Assembly (NCBI GenBank): GCA_963457535.1
Contig: OY734803.1
Coordinates: 744,001 to 808,000 of the forward strand
Source: JAHRAW01 sp028066695
GTDB lineage: Bacteria; Pseudomonadota; Gammaproteobacteria; Arenicellales; Poriferihabitantaceae
DNA: 64,000 nucleotides
Direction of reading: 5' to 3'
Positions 1 to 9,555 of this stretch are shown here, one piece after another. A program made the position numbers and the translations under genes. Every line of letters starts with the position of its first letter. Position 1 is the first letter of the stretch. The notes beneath the pieces are model-generated. The model was not told the DNA's origin, did no database searches, and was given only the letters and a program-made list of their open reading frames with translations.

Positions 1-1040
1 TCCAGAATGCGCTCCTTGACTTTCTCCAGGCCGTAGTGGTCGGTGTCCAGGATTTTCTGCGCTTTCAGCAGGTCTTTGGAGATGCGGCTCTGCTTTTTCC
101 ACGGCACCGCCAGCAGCCAGTCCACATAGTTGCGCACCACCGTGGCCTCGGCCGACATCGGCGACATCATCTTGAGTTTTTTCAACTCGCCCTCGGCTTT
201 GGCGAGCGCCTCCTTGGACATGCCGGAGTCGGCGACCTTGCGCGCAAGGTCGTCGTGCTCGTTGGGCACGTCGTCCAGGTCGCCCAGTTCCTTCTGGATC
301 GCCTTCATCTTTTCGTTGAGGAAATATTCGCGCTGGCTTTTTTCCATCTGCTTTTTGACGCGCGAGCGGATGCGCCGCTCCACCTGCAGCAGGTCGATTT
401 CCGAGTCCATCACGCCGAAGATGTGCTCCAGGCGCTCTTCCGGAACCAGCAGTTCCAGAATTTTTTGCTTGGCCTCGCTTTTCAAAATCAAATGCGCGGC
501 GATGGTGTCGGCGACGCGGCCGGGGTCGTCAATCCCGCCGAGCGAAGTGAGAATCTCCTTCGGGATCTGCGTGTTCAACTTCACATATTTTTCAAACTCG
601 GCGGTGACCGCGCGCATCAGCACATTGGACTCGCGCGTCGGCGCGTGCGAATCGCCGACCAGTTTCGCCAGGCAGGTGAAGCAGGCTTCCTCGTCGTAGT
701 GGTCGTGCGTGTAGCGGACAATTGCGGCGCGCCGCTCGCCCTCGGCGAGCACCTTGATGGTGTCGTCGGGCATCTTCAAAAGTTGCAGGATGGAGGCGAC
801 CGTGCCGACCTCGTAGATGTCGTCGGGTTTCGGCGAATCGCAGGCCGCGTCCTTTTGCGCCACCAGCAAAATGCGGTTGCCGCCGGCCATCGCCGTCTCC
901 AGCGCCTTGACCGAGCGCGCGCGCCCGACAAAAAGCGGCACGACCATGTGCGGAAAAACCACCACATCGCGCAGCGGCAGCACCGGCAAATTGACGGCGC
1001 CGGACAGGCCGGGCTCGGAGATTCGCGGGGGATTGGGCAT
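1..1040 (-). CDS. lon: Lon protease, N-terminal part (cut by window edge)
   Basis: ATP-dependent cytosolic protease that degrades misfolded and regulatory proteins. About 346 residues are visible: the N-terminal substrate-binding domain, beginning near LPVLPLRDVVVFPHMVVPLF, then the helical linker ending with LDTDHYGLEKVKERIL. The AAA+ ATPase and Ser-Lys protease domains lie beyond base 1. The start ATG at 1040 puts the LPLRDVVVFPHM motif about 20 residues in, as is usual for Lon. The gene follows clpX in the same direction after 145 bp that contain a candidate heat-shock promoter. Family identity is certain; integrity downstream cannot be judged. Confidence 0.96.
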   Translation of the reverse strand, partial: MPNPPRISEPGLSGAVNLPVLPLRDVVVFPHMVVPLFVGRARSVKALETAMAGGNRILLVAQKDAACDSPKPDDIYEVGTVASILQLLKMPDDTIKVLAEGERRAAIVRYTHDHYDEEACFTCLAKLVGDSHAPTRESNVLMRAVTAEFEKYVKLNTQIPKEILTSLGGIDDPGRVADTIAAHLILKSEAKQKILELLVPEERLEHIFGVMDSEIDLLQVERRIRSRVKKQMEKSQREYFLNEKMKAIQKELGDLDDVPNEHDDLARKVADSGMSKEALAKAEGELKKLKMMSPMSAEATVVRNYVDWLLAVPWKKQSRISKDLLKAQKILDTDHYGLEKVKERIL

Positions 1041-1107
1041 TGGGTTTGGGGTCGGCGGGAGGGAGGAAGCAATATGGTAGCACAGCCGCGCTGCTTCCGC
1101 CCCAAAA

Positions 1108-1135
1108 ATATGCGGACCGGCGCGCCCTCTTTCAA
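1108..1135 (-). promoter_or_regulatory. Candidate heat-shock (sigma-32 type) promoter of lon
   Basis: Read on the minus strand, GTTGAAA is followed after 14 bases by CCGCATAT. This is one mismatch from the sigma-32 -10 element CCCCATNT, and the -35 matches TTGAAA. The same bases can also be read as a sigma-70 promoter (TTGAAA, 17-bp spacer, CATATT). It lies about 70 bp upstream of the lon ATG. lon is a classical sigma-32 target, so the heat-shock reading is likely but inferred. Confidence 0.5.
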
Positions 1136-1185
1136 CCCCCTTTTAATACATGTTAATGCGCGCCCCTAACCCTTAAAACGCGCCG

Positions 1186-2466
<1,281 letters not shown>

Positions 2467-2514
2467 GGTTTGGAAAAAAGTCCCGCGGAAAAGTCGCCGT
2501 GAAAAATGCGGACG

Positions 2515-3138
2515 CTACTCGCGCCGGCTCAGCACCGAATCTATGATGCCATATTCGGCCGCTTCGGTTGCGCTCAGGAAATAGTCGCGGTCGGTGTCTT
2601 TGCGAATGCGCTCCAGCGGCTGGCTGGTGTGCTCGGCGAAAATCTTGTTGAGTTTTTCGCGCGCGGCGAGGATTTCGCGGGTGTGAATTTCAATGTCCGA
2701 GGCCTGCCCCTGCGAGCCGCCCATCGGCTGGTGAATCATCACGCGCGAATGCGGCAGCGCGTGGCGTTTTTTCGGCGCGCCGCCGGCGAGAATGACCGCG
2801 CCCATGCTGGCCGCCTGGCCGATGCACACGGTGCTGACGTCGGGGCGGATGAACTGCATGGTGTCGTAAATCGCCAGGCCCGATGAAACCATTCCGCCGG
2901 GGCTGTTGATGTAGAGCGAGATGTCCTTCTCCGGATTTTCCGATTCCAGAAACAAAAGTTGCGCGACAATCAGGTTCGCCATCTGGTCCTCAAACTGCCC
3001 GACCAAAAACACCACGCGCTCCTTCAGCAGGCGCGAGTAGATGTCGTAGGCGCGCTCGCCGCGCCCGGTGGTTTCCACCACCATCGGCACCAAACTGAGA
3101 TTTTTCGGCGGGGTTTTGTTCGGCTGGTTCATGCTCAT
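2515..3138 (-). CDS. clpP: ClpP, proteolytic subunit of ClpXP/ClpAP
   Basis: Tetradecameric serine peptidase of the cytosol. Its 207 residues include the complete triad Ser111 (in GQAASMGA), His136 (in HQPMGG) and Asp185 (in DTDRD), the same numbering as the E. coli precursor. The start ATG at 3138 overlaps the tig stop codon as ATGA, so translation is probably coupled to trigger factor. A second in-frame ATG lies two codons later and cannot be excluded as the start. Confidence 0.98.
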   Translation of the reverse strand: MSMNQPNKTPPKNLSLVPMVVETTGRGERAYDIYSRLLKERVVFLVGQFEDQMANLIVAQLLFLESENPEKDISLYINSPGGMVSSGLAIYDTMQFIRPDVSTVCIGQAASMGAVILAGGAPKKRHALPHSRVMIHQPMGGSQGQASDIEIHTREILAAREKLNKIFAEHTSQPLERIRKDTDRDYFLSATEAAEYGIIDSVLSRRE

Positions 3139-4478
3139 GCGGATTCGCGTTCCGGTTCGGGCAGGGAGGAAGCGGCGCTCTCGGACGCCATGAAGTCCTT
3201 AAAGGATACCCGTTTTTCCACCACGTCGGCGGTTTCAATCATGCGCATCACCACCTGCTCTTCCAGCGCCGATTCCTCCAGCCGCCGCATGCGCGCCGGG
3301 TCGGATTTGTACCAGGCGATGATTTGCTCCCGGTCATTGTATTCGCGCGCCGCGTCGCGAAGGCGCGTCTCCACCAATTCCGGATCGGGTTTCATGCCGT
3401 TTTGCTCAATGATTTCCCCGACCACCAGCGCGAGCGCCACGCCGCGCCGCGCCGACTCGTCAAATCGCGCCTGCTCCTGCGGCGGTAACTCCGGCTCCTT
3501 TCCCGGCGGCGCGTTAAAACTCTCGCGCAGCGCCTGCATGCGCCGCTTCTTTTCGGCCTCCACCAGTCCGCGCGGCACGGGAATCTCGTTGATTTCCAGC
3601 AACTGCGTCATCACCCGCTCGCGCAACGCGCCGCGCATGCGCATGCGCAATTCGCGCTGCAAACTGCTTTCAATTTCCGCGCGCATTTTTGCCATGCCGC
3701 CCTCGGCGATGCCGAGTTGCTTGGCGAATTCGTTGTTCAACTCCGGCAACTTCGCCGACTCCACCGCGCGCACCTTCACCAAAAATTCGGCGCGCTTGCC
3801 GGCCGCGGCCGGGTCCGGATAATCCGCCGGAAATTCATGCACGACGCGCCGCTCGTCGCCGCGGCGCGCGCCGGCGAGTTTGTCAAAGCCGGAAATTAAA
3901 TGGCCGTCGCCGAGAACGAATTGGTGCTCGTTGCCGTCGGCGTTTTCAAAAGGCTTGCCGTCAATTTCGCCGGTGAAATCCACGGTCAGCCGGTCGCCTT
4001 GCGCGGCCTTGCCGTCCTTCGGCGAAAACTCGGCGTGGCGGCGGCGAATGTTTTGCACGGTGCGCTCCACGTCGTCGGGCGCGATTTCGCACACCGGTTT
4101 TTCAAAACGCCGCCCGGCCAGCGTCGGCGCCGGAATTTTCGGATACAAATCAATGGTCGCGACATACTGCAAATCGGCGCCGTCCTCAAACGGCTGCGGC
4201 TCAATGGACACCAGCCCGGCCGGCACGATTTCCTCGCGCTTGATCGCCTCGCGGTAACTGGATTCAATTTCGTCGGTGATCACCTCGTGGCGCACTTGCT
4301 CGCCGTAACGCCGCGCGACTATGTCGGCCGGCGCTTTTCCCGGGCGAAATCCGGGAATGCGCGCGCGCGCGGCGACGCTGCGCAATTTCGCGTCAATCGC
4401 GCTTTGCACTTCGGCATGCGGCACCGAGACGCGCAACTTGCGCTCAATGACGCCGGATTCTGTGATGGATACCTGCAT
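3135..4478 (-). CDS. tig: Trigger factor, ribosome-associated chaperone and PPIase
   Basis: Folds nascent chains at the ribosomal exit tunnel. From the ATG at 4478 the protein has 447 residues. The ribosome-binding signature GFRPGKAP is at 43-50, matching E. coli numbering, followed by the FKBP-like PPIase domain and the helical C-terminal arms. The reading frame stays open upstream through the tRNA-Leu gene, but the start at MQVSITESG is the family start and lies 20 bp after the tRNA. The gene probably shares the tRNA operon promoter and runs into clpP with a 4-nt overlap. Confidence 0.97.
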   Translation of the reverse strand: MQVSITESGVIERKLRVSVPHAEVQSAIDAKLRSVAARARIPGFRPGKAPADIVARRYGEQVRHEVITDEIESSYREAIKREEIVPAGLVSIEPQPFEDGADLQYVATIDLYPKIPAPTLAGRRFEKPVCEIAPDDVERTVQNIRRRHAEFSPKDGKAAQGDRLTVDFTGEIDGKPFENADGNEHQFVLGDGHLISGFDKLAGARRGDERRVVHEFPADYPDPAAAGKRAEFLVKVRAVESAKLPELNNEFAKQLGIAEGGMAKMRAEIESSLQRELRMRMRGALRERVMTQLLEINEIPVPRGLVEAEKKRRMQALRESFNAPPGKEPELPPQEQARFDESARRGVALALVVGEIIEQNGMKPDPELVETRLRDAAREYNDREQIIAWYKSDPARMRRLEESALEEQVVMRMIETADVVEKRVSFKDFMASESAASSLPEPERESA

Positions 4479-4498
4479 TTTCTGATTGCATTTTTGAG

Positions 4499-4583
4499 TG
4501 GTGCGAAAGGAGAGACTCGAACTCTCACGCCTTGCGGCACCGGAACCTAAATCCGGCGCGTCTACCAATTCCGCCACTTTCGC
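4499..4583 (-). tRNA. tRNA-Leu (anticodon UAG)
   Basis: An 85-nt class II tRNA. The acceptor stem GCGAAAG pairs with CTTTCGC. The anticodon stem CCGGA/TCCGG carries the loop TTTAGGT, which gives UAG. It has a long variable arm, the T-loop GTTCGAGTC and an encoded CCA (4499-4501). It lies immediately upstream of tig. Confidence 0.97.
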
Positions 4584-4598
4584 GCCGGTTGGGTTGAA

Positions 4599-4675
<77 letters not shown>

Positions 4676-4709
4676 CCCGCCAAGCCGCGCCGGGCGGAAC
4701 AAGCGGGAA

Positions 4710-4786
4710 TGGGGTGAACGATGGGACTCGAACCCACGACGACCGGAATCACAATCCGGGGCTCTACCAACTGAGCTACGCTCACC
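4710..4786 (-). tRNA. tRNA-His (anticodon GUG)
   Basis: The acceptor GTGAGCG pairs with CGTTCAC, including one G-T wobble. The extra G at position -1 and discriminator C73 are hallmarks of tRNA-His. The anticodon loop TTGTGAT gives GUG, and CCA is encoded. The 160 bp between this gene and tRNA-Arg hold short repeats of ccgcggaaaa/ctccgg type but no recognisable gene. Confidence 0.97.
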
Positions 4787-4946
4787 ATTTCCCGCCGCAT
4801 TATGCCGCGCGGCGCGGAGATTGTGGGGGATTTTGCGCGGATATTTTTGACATGAAAAATCTCTGCGGAAAATAAAAATCGCCGCGGAAAATCTCCGGTG
4901 GAAATCTCCGGAGAAAATTCCCTCCGGAAAAAGTCCCGCGAAAAAC

Positions 4947-5265
4947 TGGTGCGCCCGGCAGGATTCGAACCTGCAACCTACGGCTTAGCATACCCGCCAC
5001 GGCTTTCGCCGCCGCGCCCGAAAATCCGCGCGCGTTTGGGGTCTGGACTATATCTTCGCCGTCTCAGGCGGGGCACATATAGTCTCTACGGATCCCCGGC
5101 GCCGCCGGGTTTCCTCGGTATTGCCATCGCCGTAACGCGCTAAGGTTTCACCGATACAGTGCCCTCCACTGCGGCGGTTGCATTCCCGCCGCAGGCTCCC
5201 ATGCCGCGCGCAAAAACATGCGCGAACCGAAAGACCGTTGCTCTTTCCACTTGAGCTACGGGCGC
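4947..5265 (-). tRNA. tRNA-Arg (anticodon UCU) interrupted by a group I intron
   Basis: The two exons are 5265-5231 and 4988-4947. Joined, they give a normal tRNA: acceptor GCGCCCG/CGGGCGC, D arm TAGCTCAAGTGGAAAGAGCA, anticodon loop CTT|CTAA, T arm with GGTTCGAATCC, and encoded CCA. The intron splits the anticodon between U34 and C35, the position also used by the cyanobacterial tRNA-Leu(UAA) intron. The anticodon stem has one T-G wobble next to the loop. It is co-oriented with the other tRNAs and probably transcribed with them. Confidence 0.93.
4989..5230 (-). ncRNA. Self-splicing group I intron (IC3-like), 242 nt, no ORF
   Basis: The conserved core is visible on the minus strand: element R (gtagagactatatg, 5089-5076) and element S (aagatatagtcc, 5056-5045). 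Their GACTA/TAGTC segments form P7. Upstream lies a GGTGAAACCTTAGCG segment, like the P3-P4-P5 core I recall from the Azoarcus tRNA-Ile intron. The intron ends in G directly before the 3' exon and follows a T at the end of the 5' exon. A CGCGCA/TGCGCG hairpin extends the P1 side. There is no homing endonuclease ORF. The exact P1 pairing was not settled. Confidence 0.92.
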
Positions 5266-5321
5266 GCCGCCATTTTACATGGACATGGACATGAAATGGG
5301 AATGGAAATGGACGGCGAATC

Positions 5322-5399
5322 TGGTCGGGGTAGGGAGATTTGAACTCCCGACCTCCTGCTCCCAAAGCAGGCGCGCTAGCCGGACTGCGCCATACCCCG
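5322..5399 (-). tRNA. tRNA-Pro (anticodon UGG)
   Basis: A 78-nt tRNA. The acceptor CGGGGTA pairs with TACCCCG. The anticodon stem CCTGC/GCAGG carries the loop TTTGGGA, which gives UGG. The T-loop is GTTCAAATC and CCA is encoded (5322-5324). It is the first gene of the minus-strand tRNA operon. Confidence 0.97.
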
Positions 5400-5408
5400 A
5401 ATGGCGCG

Positions 5409-5437
5409 ACTATACGGGTTTTGCCGCGCCGCGTCAA
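5409..5437 (-). promoter_or_regulatory. Sigma-70 promoter of the tRNA-tig operon
   Basis: Minus-strand TTGACG is followed by a 17-bp spacer and TATAGT. The -10 lies 9 bp before the tRNA-Pro 5' end. The GC-rich stretch CGCGCC just after the -10 resembles the discriminator of stringently controlled stable-RNA promoters. Transcription could continue through all five tRNAs into tig, since no terminator is seen between them. Confidence 0.75.
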
Positions 5438-5498
5438 TTTTCGGCGGATTATGGTAGGGTATTGTGCGAAAAACCACCGATATCCGCGAAGAAACCCG

Positions 5499-7544
5499 AT
5501 GAAACGAAATGTGACGCGAAATTTGACGCGCGCCCTGCTGGCCTTTGCGCTGCTGTGCGCGGCCGCGCCGGCGCAGGCGCAAATCTCCAAAATCACCGGC
5601 GCCTCGCTGGCGCTGTGGAATTCGCCGGTGTCCGGCGGCGCGCTGACATATAGTTGGACCGCGCCGACCGTGACCGGCGGACGCACGCATTCCGGCTACA
5701 TTCTGCATATGCGGATTGTGCCCGACCCGCCGGACGCGCCGTGGCTGACATCCGACTTCGGCAGTCTTCTGCCCGCGGGCGCCGAAGTTGCCGGCACCAC
5801 CATCGCCGGCGGTTTCCGCAGGTTGAGCACGAGTTCCACCGCCATCACCATTCACGGCTTGCAGGCCGGGCGCTGGCAAATGCGCATTGGCGCATCAGAG
5901 GAAGACGGGGAAAACGGGGCCTTTTCCGATCTGGGCGAAATCACCATTCCGGCCGCGCCGGGCGGACTCACCGCGTCGCGCAGCGCCAACACCATCTCGG
6001 CGAGTTGGGACGCGGTCGCCGGCGCCACCGGCTACAAAGTGCGCTGGGCGAGCGACGCGCAGAACTGGGTGAATGCGGCCGGCGCGGCCGGCGAAGACGC
6101 GAGCGGCACGACTCACAGCATCGCCGGCCTGGACGCCGCCGAGACCTACGAAGTGCAGGTCGCCGCGGTGTTCGCCGCCGGCGTCGGCGCGTGGTCGGCG
6201 TCGGTCGACCAAACCGGCGCCGAGGCTTCCTCCGACGCGTCGCTCAGCGCGCTCGTCCTCACCGACGCGGCCGACGCGGATTTGGCGGCGACATTCAGCC
6301 CGGCATTCACCCCCGAAAATCTGCAGTATTTCGTCACGCTGCCCGACTCCGCCAGCCGAATCAAGGTCCGCCCGACCGCGCCCTCGGCGGATTCCATCAC
6401 GGTCTCCATATTTGACGCCAAGAACGATTACTCGTCTTTGAACATAGAGTTGGCCGCAGCCCCGGTGGAAAGCGGAGCGCTGACTCCGTCGCGCTCGCTT
6501 ATATCTTCGTCCGGCTGGTTCAATCTTGTTACGGTGGAAGTCATCGCCGCCAACCGCGCGGACCGGCGGACCTATAACTTCCACATCTCGCGTCCGCGCA
6601 ACGGCTCCGATGACGCGACCCTCAGCGGCCTCGCCTTCAAACATTCCGGCGCCGACGCCGAATTGACAAAAGTCGGCGGAGACGGCGGCGCAGGTTTTGA
6701 CGCCGCGCATTTGGAATACGAAGCGTTTGTCGCGAGCGCGGTCGGCACCGTTACCTTTTTGCCCACGGCAAACCACGCCGGCGCGCGCATCCGCGCCGGC
6801 AAACCCGGCGCATTCGGCGCCGCGGTCGCGAGCGGCGGCGTTGTTGAACACACCGTGGTGTCCGGCGAAGCGCTCGCCTTCACGGTCACCGCGCAAAGCG
6901 GCGCGCAGAACATTTACACGGTAACCCTTTCCAATCCGTCCGCGCCGGGCGCGCCGCAAAATCCGGCTGCGACCGCCGGCGCCGCAAAGTTTCGCCTGAA
7001 CTGGGAGGCGGCGAACGAAAACGGCTCGGCGGTTACCGGCTACACCGTCCGCTGGATAAATTCCGCGAACACTTTCACCCACCAAACCGGCGCCGACGCG
7101 CGCGCGCATACCGCGCTCGGACTCGCCGCCGGCGATTACACCGTGCAAGTCGCGGCGGCCAACGCCGAGGGCGACGGGCCTTACACGGCAGCGGCCACCG
7201 TCGCGGTGCGCGCGTATGACGCCGATGTGGACGAAACCGGCGGCGTCACCGGGCGCGACGGAATCATGCTGGCGCGCTATTTGCTCGGCGCGCGCGCCGC
7301 CGGAGTCACCGGCGGACAAACCGCCGCGGACGCGGACTTGGTGGAGGAAAACGCAAAAAACGGCGCCGACTTGGATTTGCTGGACATCAACGGCGACAAC
7401 GCCGCCGACGGCGACGACGGGATTTTGATCGCGCGTTACGCCTTCGGTTTGCGCGGCGAAGACCTGACGCGCGGCGTTGATGACGACGCCGATGAAGACG
7501 CGATCACCGCGATGGAAACCAAACTGCGCGGTTTGGGGTTGTAA
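5499..7544 (+). CDS. Secreted FN3 / cadherin-like / dockerin-like protein
   Basis: A 681-residue exported protein. The signal peptide (ALLAFALLCAAAPAQAQ) ends near residue 28. An FN3-like N-terminal module is followed by a clear FN3 domain (about 150-240), two cadherin-like beta-sandwich domains beginning ASLSALVLT and ATLSGLAFK, and a second FN3 domain (about 485-575). The C-terminus holds two dockerin-like calcium-loop repeats, around DADVDETGGVTGRDGIMLAR and DINGDNAADGDDGILIARYA. The ATG at 5499 was chosen because it opens the signal peptide; the frame is open farther upstream but crosses tRNA-Pro. The role is unknown: extracellular adhesion or complex assembly is an inference from domain type. 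Confidence 0.85.
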   Translation: MKRNVTRNLTRALLAFALLCAAAPAQAQISKITGASLALWNSPVSGGALTYSWTAPTVTGGRTHSGYILHMRIVPDPPDAPWLTSDFGSLLPAGAEVAGTTIAGGFRRLSTSSTAITIHGLQAGRWQMRIGASEEDGENGAFSDLGEITIPAAPGGLTASRSANTISASWDAVAGATGYKVRWASDAQNWVNAAGAAGEDASGTTHSIAGLDAAETYEVQVAAVFAAGVGAWSASVDQTGAEASSDASLSALVLTDAADADLAATFSPAFTPENLQYFVTLPDSASRIKVRPTAPSADSITVSIFDAKNDYSSLNIELAAAPVESGALTPSRSLISSSGWFNLVTVEVIAANRADRRTYNFHISRPRNGSDDATLSGLAFKHSGADAELTKVGGDGGAGFDAAHLEYEAFVASAVGTVTFLPTANHAGARIRAGKPGAFGAAVASGGVVEHTVVSGEALAFTVTAQSGAQNIYTVTLSNPSAPGAPQNPAATAGAAKFRLNWEAANENGSAVTGYTVRWINSANTFTHQTGADARAHTALGLAAGDYTVQVAAANAEGDGPYTAAATVAVRAYDADVDETGGVTGRDGIMLARYLLGARAAGVTGGQTAADADLVEENAKNGADLDLLDINGDNAADGDDGILIARYAFGLRGEDLTRGVDDDADEDAITAMETKLRGLGL

Positions 7545-7564
7545 AAAACCCCCGCGAAAAAACT

Positions 7565-9487
7565 ATGGCTGAAAAACCCGCCAACAAAAAAACTCCCGCG
7601 AAAAACGCCGGGAAGCCGGAGACGCATGCGTTTCAAACCGAGGTGCAGCAACTGCTGCACCTGATCATCCATTCGCTTTACGGCAACAAGGAAATTTTCC
7701 TGCGCGAACTGGTTTCCAACGCCTCGGACGCGTGCGACCGGCTGCGTTTTTCCGCGCTGACCGACAAAAAGTTATATGAGGACGACGACGCGCTCGGCAT
7801 TTGGGTGGACGCGGATAAAAATACGATCACCGTGCGCGACAACGGCATCGGCATGCGCCGCGACGAAGTGATTGAAAACATCGGCACCATCGCGCGCTCC
7901 GGCACGCGCGCCTTTTTGCAAAAAATGTCGGACAAAGACACGCGCGACAGCGCTTTCATCGGGCAATTCGGCGTCGGGTTTTACTCGGCGTTTTTGGCCG
8001 CGCAAAAAGTTACGCTGCTGACGCGCCGCGCCGGCGACAAACCGGCCGACGGTGTCAAGTGGGTTTCCGACGGCGGCGGCGAATACCAGTTGGAAAAAGT
8101 GGAGCGGCGTGAACGCGGCACCGAAATCATTCTGGAAGTGCGCCCCGAACAAAAGGAATTTCTGGAGCCGCTCCGCCTGCGCGCGCTCATCGCAAAATAT
8201 TCCGAGCACATTTCGCTGCCGATTTGGATGCGCAAAAGTTCCCCCAATGACAGTGAAAATGACGGCGAAAAAGACGAGTGGGAAACCGTAAACCGCGGCT
8301 CGGCGTTGTGGGCGCGGCCGAAAAACCAAATCAAACCCGACGAATACAACGCCTTTTACGCCGCGCTGACCTACGACCCGGAACCGCCGGCGGTGGTGCT
8401 GCACAACCGCGTGGAGGGCAAACTGGAATACATCTCGCTGTTTTACATTCCGGCGAAAGCGCCGTTTGATTTGTGGGACCGCGAGCGGCGGCACGGCATC
8501 AAACTCTATGTGCGGCGGATTTTCATCGCCGAGGACGCGCAGCAGTTAATGCCGAGCTTTTTGCGCTTCGTGCGCGGTTTGGTGGACGCGGCCGATTTGC
8601 CGCTGAATGTGTCGCGCGAATTTCTGCAGCAAAACGAGAGTATGGAAAAAATCCGCGCGGCCTCGGTGAAAAAAGTTCTGGCCGAACTCTCCAAAATCGC
8701 CGCGAAAGACGCGGAAAAATACGCGGCATTGTGGAAGGAATACGGCCGCGTTTTGAAGGAGGGAATCATTGAAGACCCCGACAACAAAGAGCAACTGGCG
8801 AAACTTTTGCGCTTCGCCTCCACGCACAACGACGATGACGCGCAAAATGTCTCGCCGGACGACTACATCGCGCGCATGCCGATGGCGCAAAAAGCGATTT
8901 ACTACCTGACCGCCGACAACGCGGCCGCGGCGAGGTCGTCTCCGCATCTGGAAGTGTTCCGCAAAAACAAAATTGAAGTGCTGCTTTTGTCGGACGCGGT
9001 GGACGAGTGGGTGATCGGGCACCTGCGCGAATACGGCGGCAAAAAACTGCAGTCGGTCGCCAAAGGCGATTTGAACCCGGCCGAATTGCCGGGCGCGAAA
9101 GACGCGAAAGAGGAAAAGGAAAAAGCCGGCGAAGAAGACATGAAACCGCTGATTGAAAAAATCAAAAGCGTGCTCGCCGGGCGCGTCAAGGATGTGCGGC
9201 TGTCGGCGCGGCTGGTGGATTCGCCGTCGTGTCTGGTCGCCGACGAGGCCGACATTGGCGCGAACATGGCGCGCATTTTGCAGGCGATGGGGCAGGAGGC
9301 GCCGAGCGTGATGCCGGTGCTGGAAATCAACCCGCAACACGCCATCGTTCAGCGCATTGACGCCGGCGGCGAACAGGCCGAGGACTGGGCGCGCGTGTTG
9401 TTTGATCAGGCCGCGCTCGCCGAAGGCGCCGCGCTGAAAGATCCGGGCGATTATGTGCGGCGGGTCAACAAACTTCTCGCCGGTTAA
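7565..9487 (+). CDS. htpG: Chaperone HtpG (Hsp90)
   Basis: ATP-driven cytosolic chaperone of 640 residues, normal length apart from a Lys/Ala-rich N-terminal extension of about 20. The GHKL ATPase motifs are present: Glu48 in FLRELVSNASDA, DNGIGM at 92-97 and GQFGVGFYS. The middle domain contains NVSREFLQQ, and the C-terminal dimerisation domain is intact. It starts only 20 bp after the preceding gene and no heat-shock promoter was found in that gap, so its promoter may lie inside the upstream gene. Confidence 0.98.
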   Translation: MAEKPANKKTPAKNAGKPETHAFQTEVQQLLHLIIHSLYGNKEIFLRELVSNASDACDRLRFSALTDKKLYEDDDALGIWVDADKNTITVRDNGIGMRRDEVIENIGTIARSGTRAFLQKMSDKDTRDSAFIGQFGVGFYSAFLAAQKVTLLTRRAGDKPADGVKWVSDGGGEYQLEKVERRERGTEIILEVRPEQKEFLEPLRLRALIAKYSEHISLPIWMRKSSPNDSENDGEKDEWETVNRGSALWARPKNQIKPDEYNAFYAALTYDPEPPAVVLHNRVEGKLEYISLFYIPAKAPFDLWDRERRHGIKLYVRRIFIAEDAQQLMPSFLRFVRGLVDAADLPLNVSREFLQQNESMEKIRAASVKKVLAELSKIAAKDAEKYAALWKEYGRVLKEGIIEDPDNKEQLAKLLRFASTHNDDDAQNVSPDDYIARMPMAQKAIYYLTADNAAAARSSPHLEVFRKNKIEVLLLSDAVDEWVIGHLREYGGKKLQSVAKGDLNPAELPGAKDAKEEKEKAGEEDMKPLIEKIKSVLAGRVKDVRLSARLVDSPSCLVADEADIGANMARILQAMGQEAPSVMPVLEINPQHAIVQRIDAGGEQAEDWARVLFDQAALAEGAALKDPGDYVRRVNKLLAG

Positions 9488-9555
9488 TTTTCACCTCGCC
9501 CGACTACTCCAAAAATCGTGGCAAAATGTTCCACCAACTCACTTTGGAGAACATC

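Noticed and set aside
36..1169. Long plus-strand frame opposite lon, and many similar antisense frames opposite clpX, nrdJa, pyk, mod and others
   Set aside because: They are GC-bias shadows: low-complexity Arg/Ala-rich or His/Gln-rich products with no family, fully inside conserved genes on the other strand.
4479..4577. N-terminal extension of the trigger factor frame
   Set aside because: The extra 33 codons read through tRNA-Leu; the family start is the ATG at 4478.
4787..4946. Structured RNA or terminator between tRNA-His and tRNA-Arg
   Set aside because: The CCGGAG/CTCCGG hairpin is flanked by A on the plus strand and by T only on the wrong side for minus-strand termination; the stretch is made of short repeats.
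5340..5498. Upstream extension of the FN3 protein frame
   Set aside because: It crosses the tRNA-Pro gene and its promoter; the signal peptide begins at 5499.
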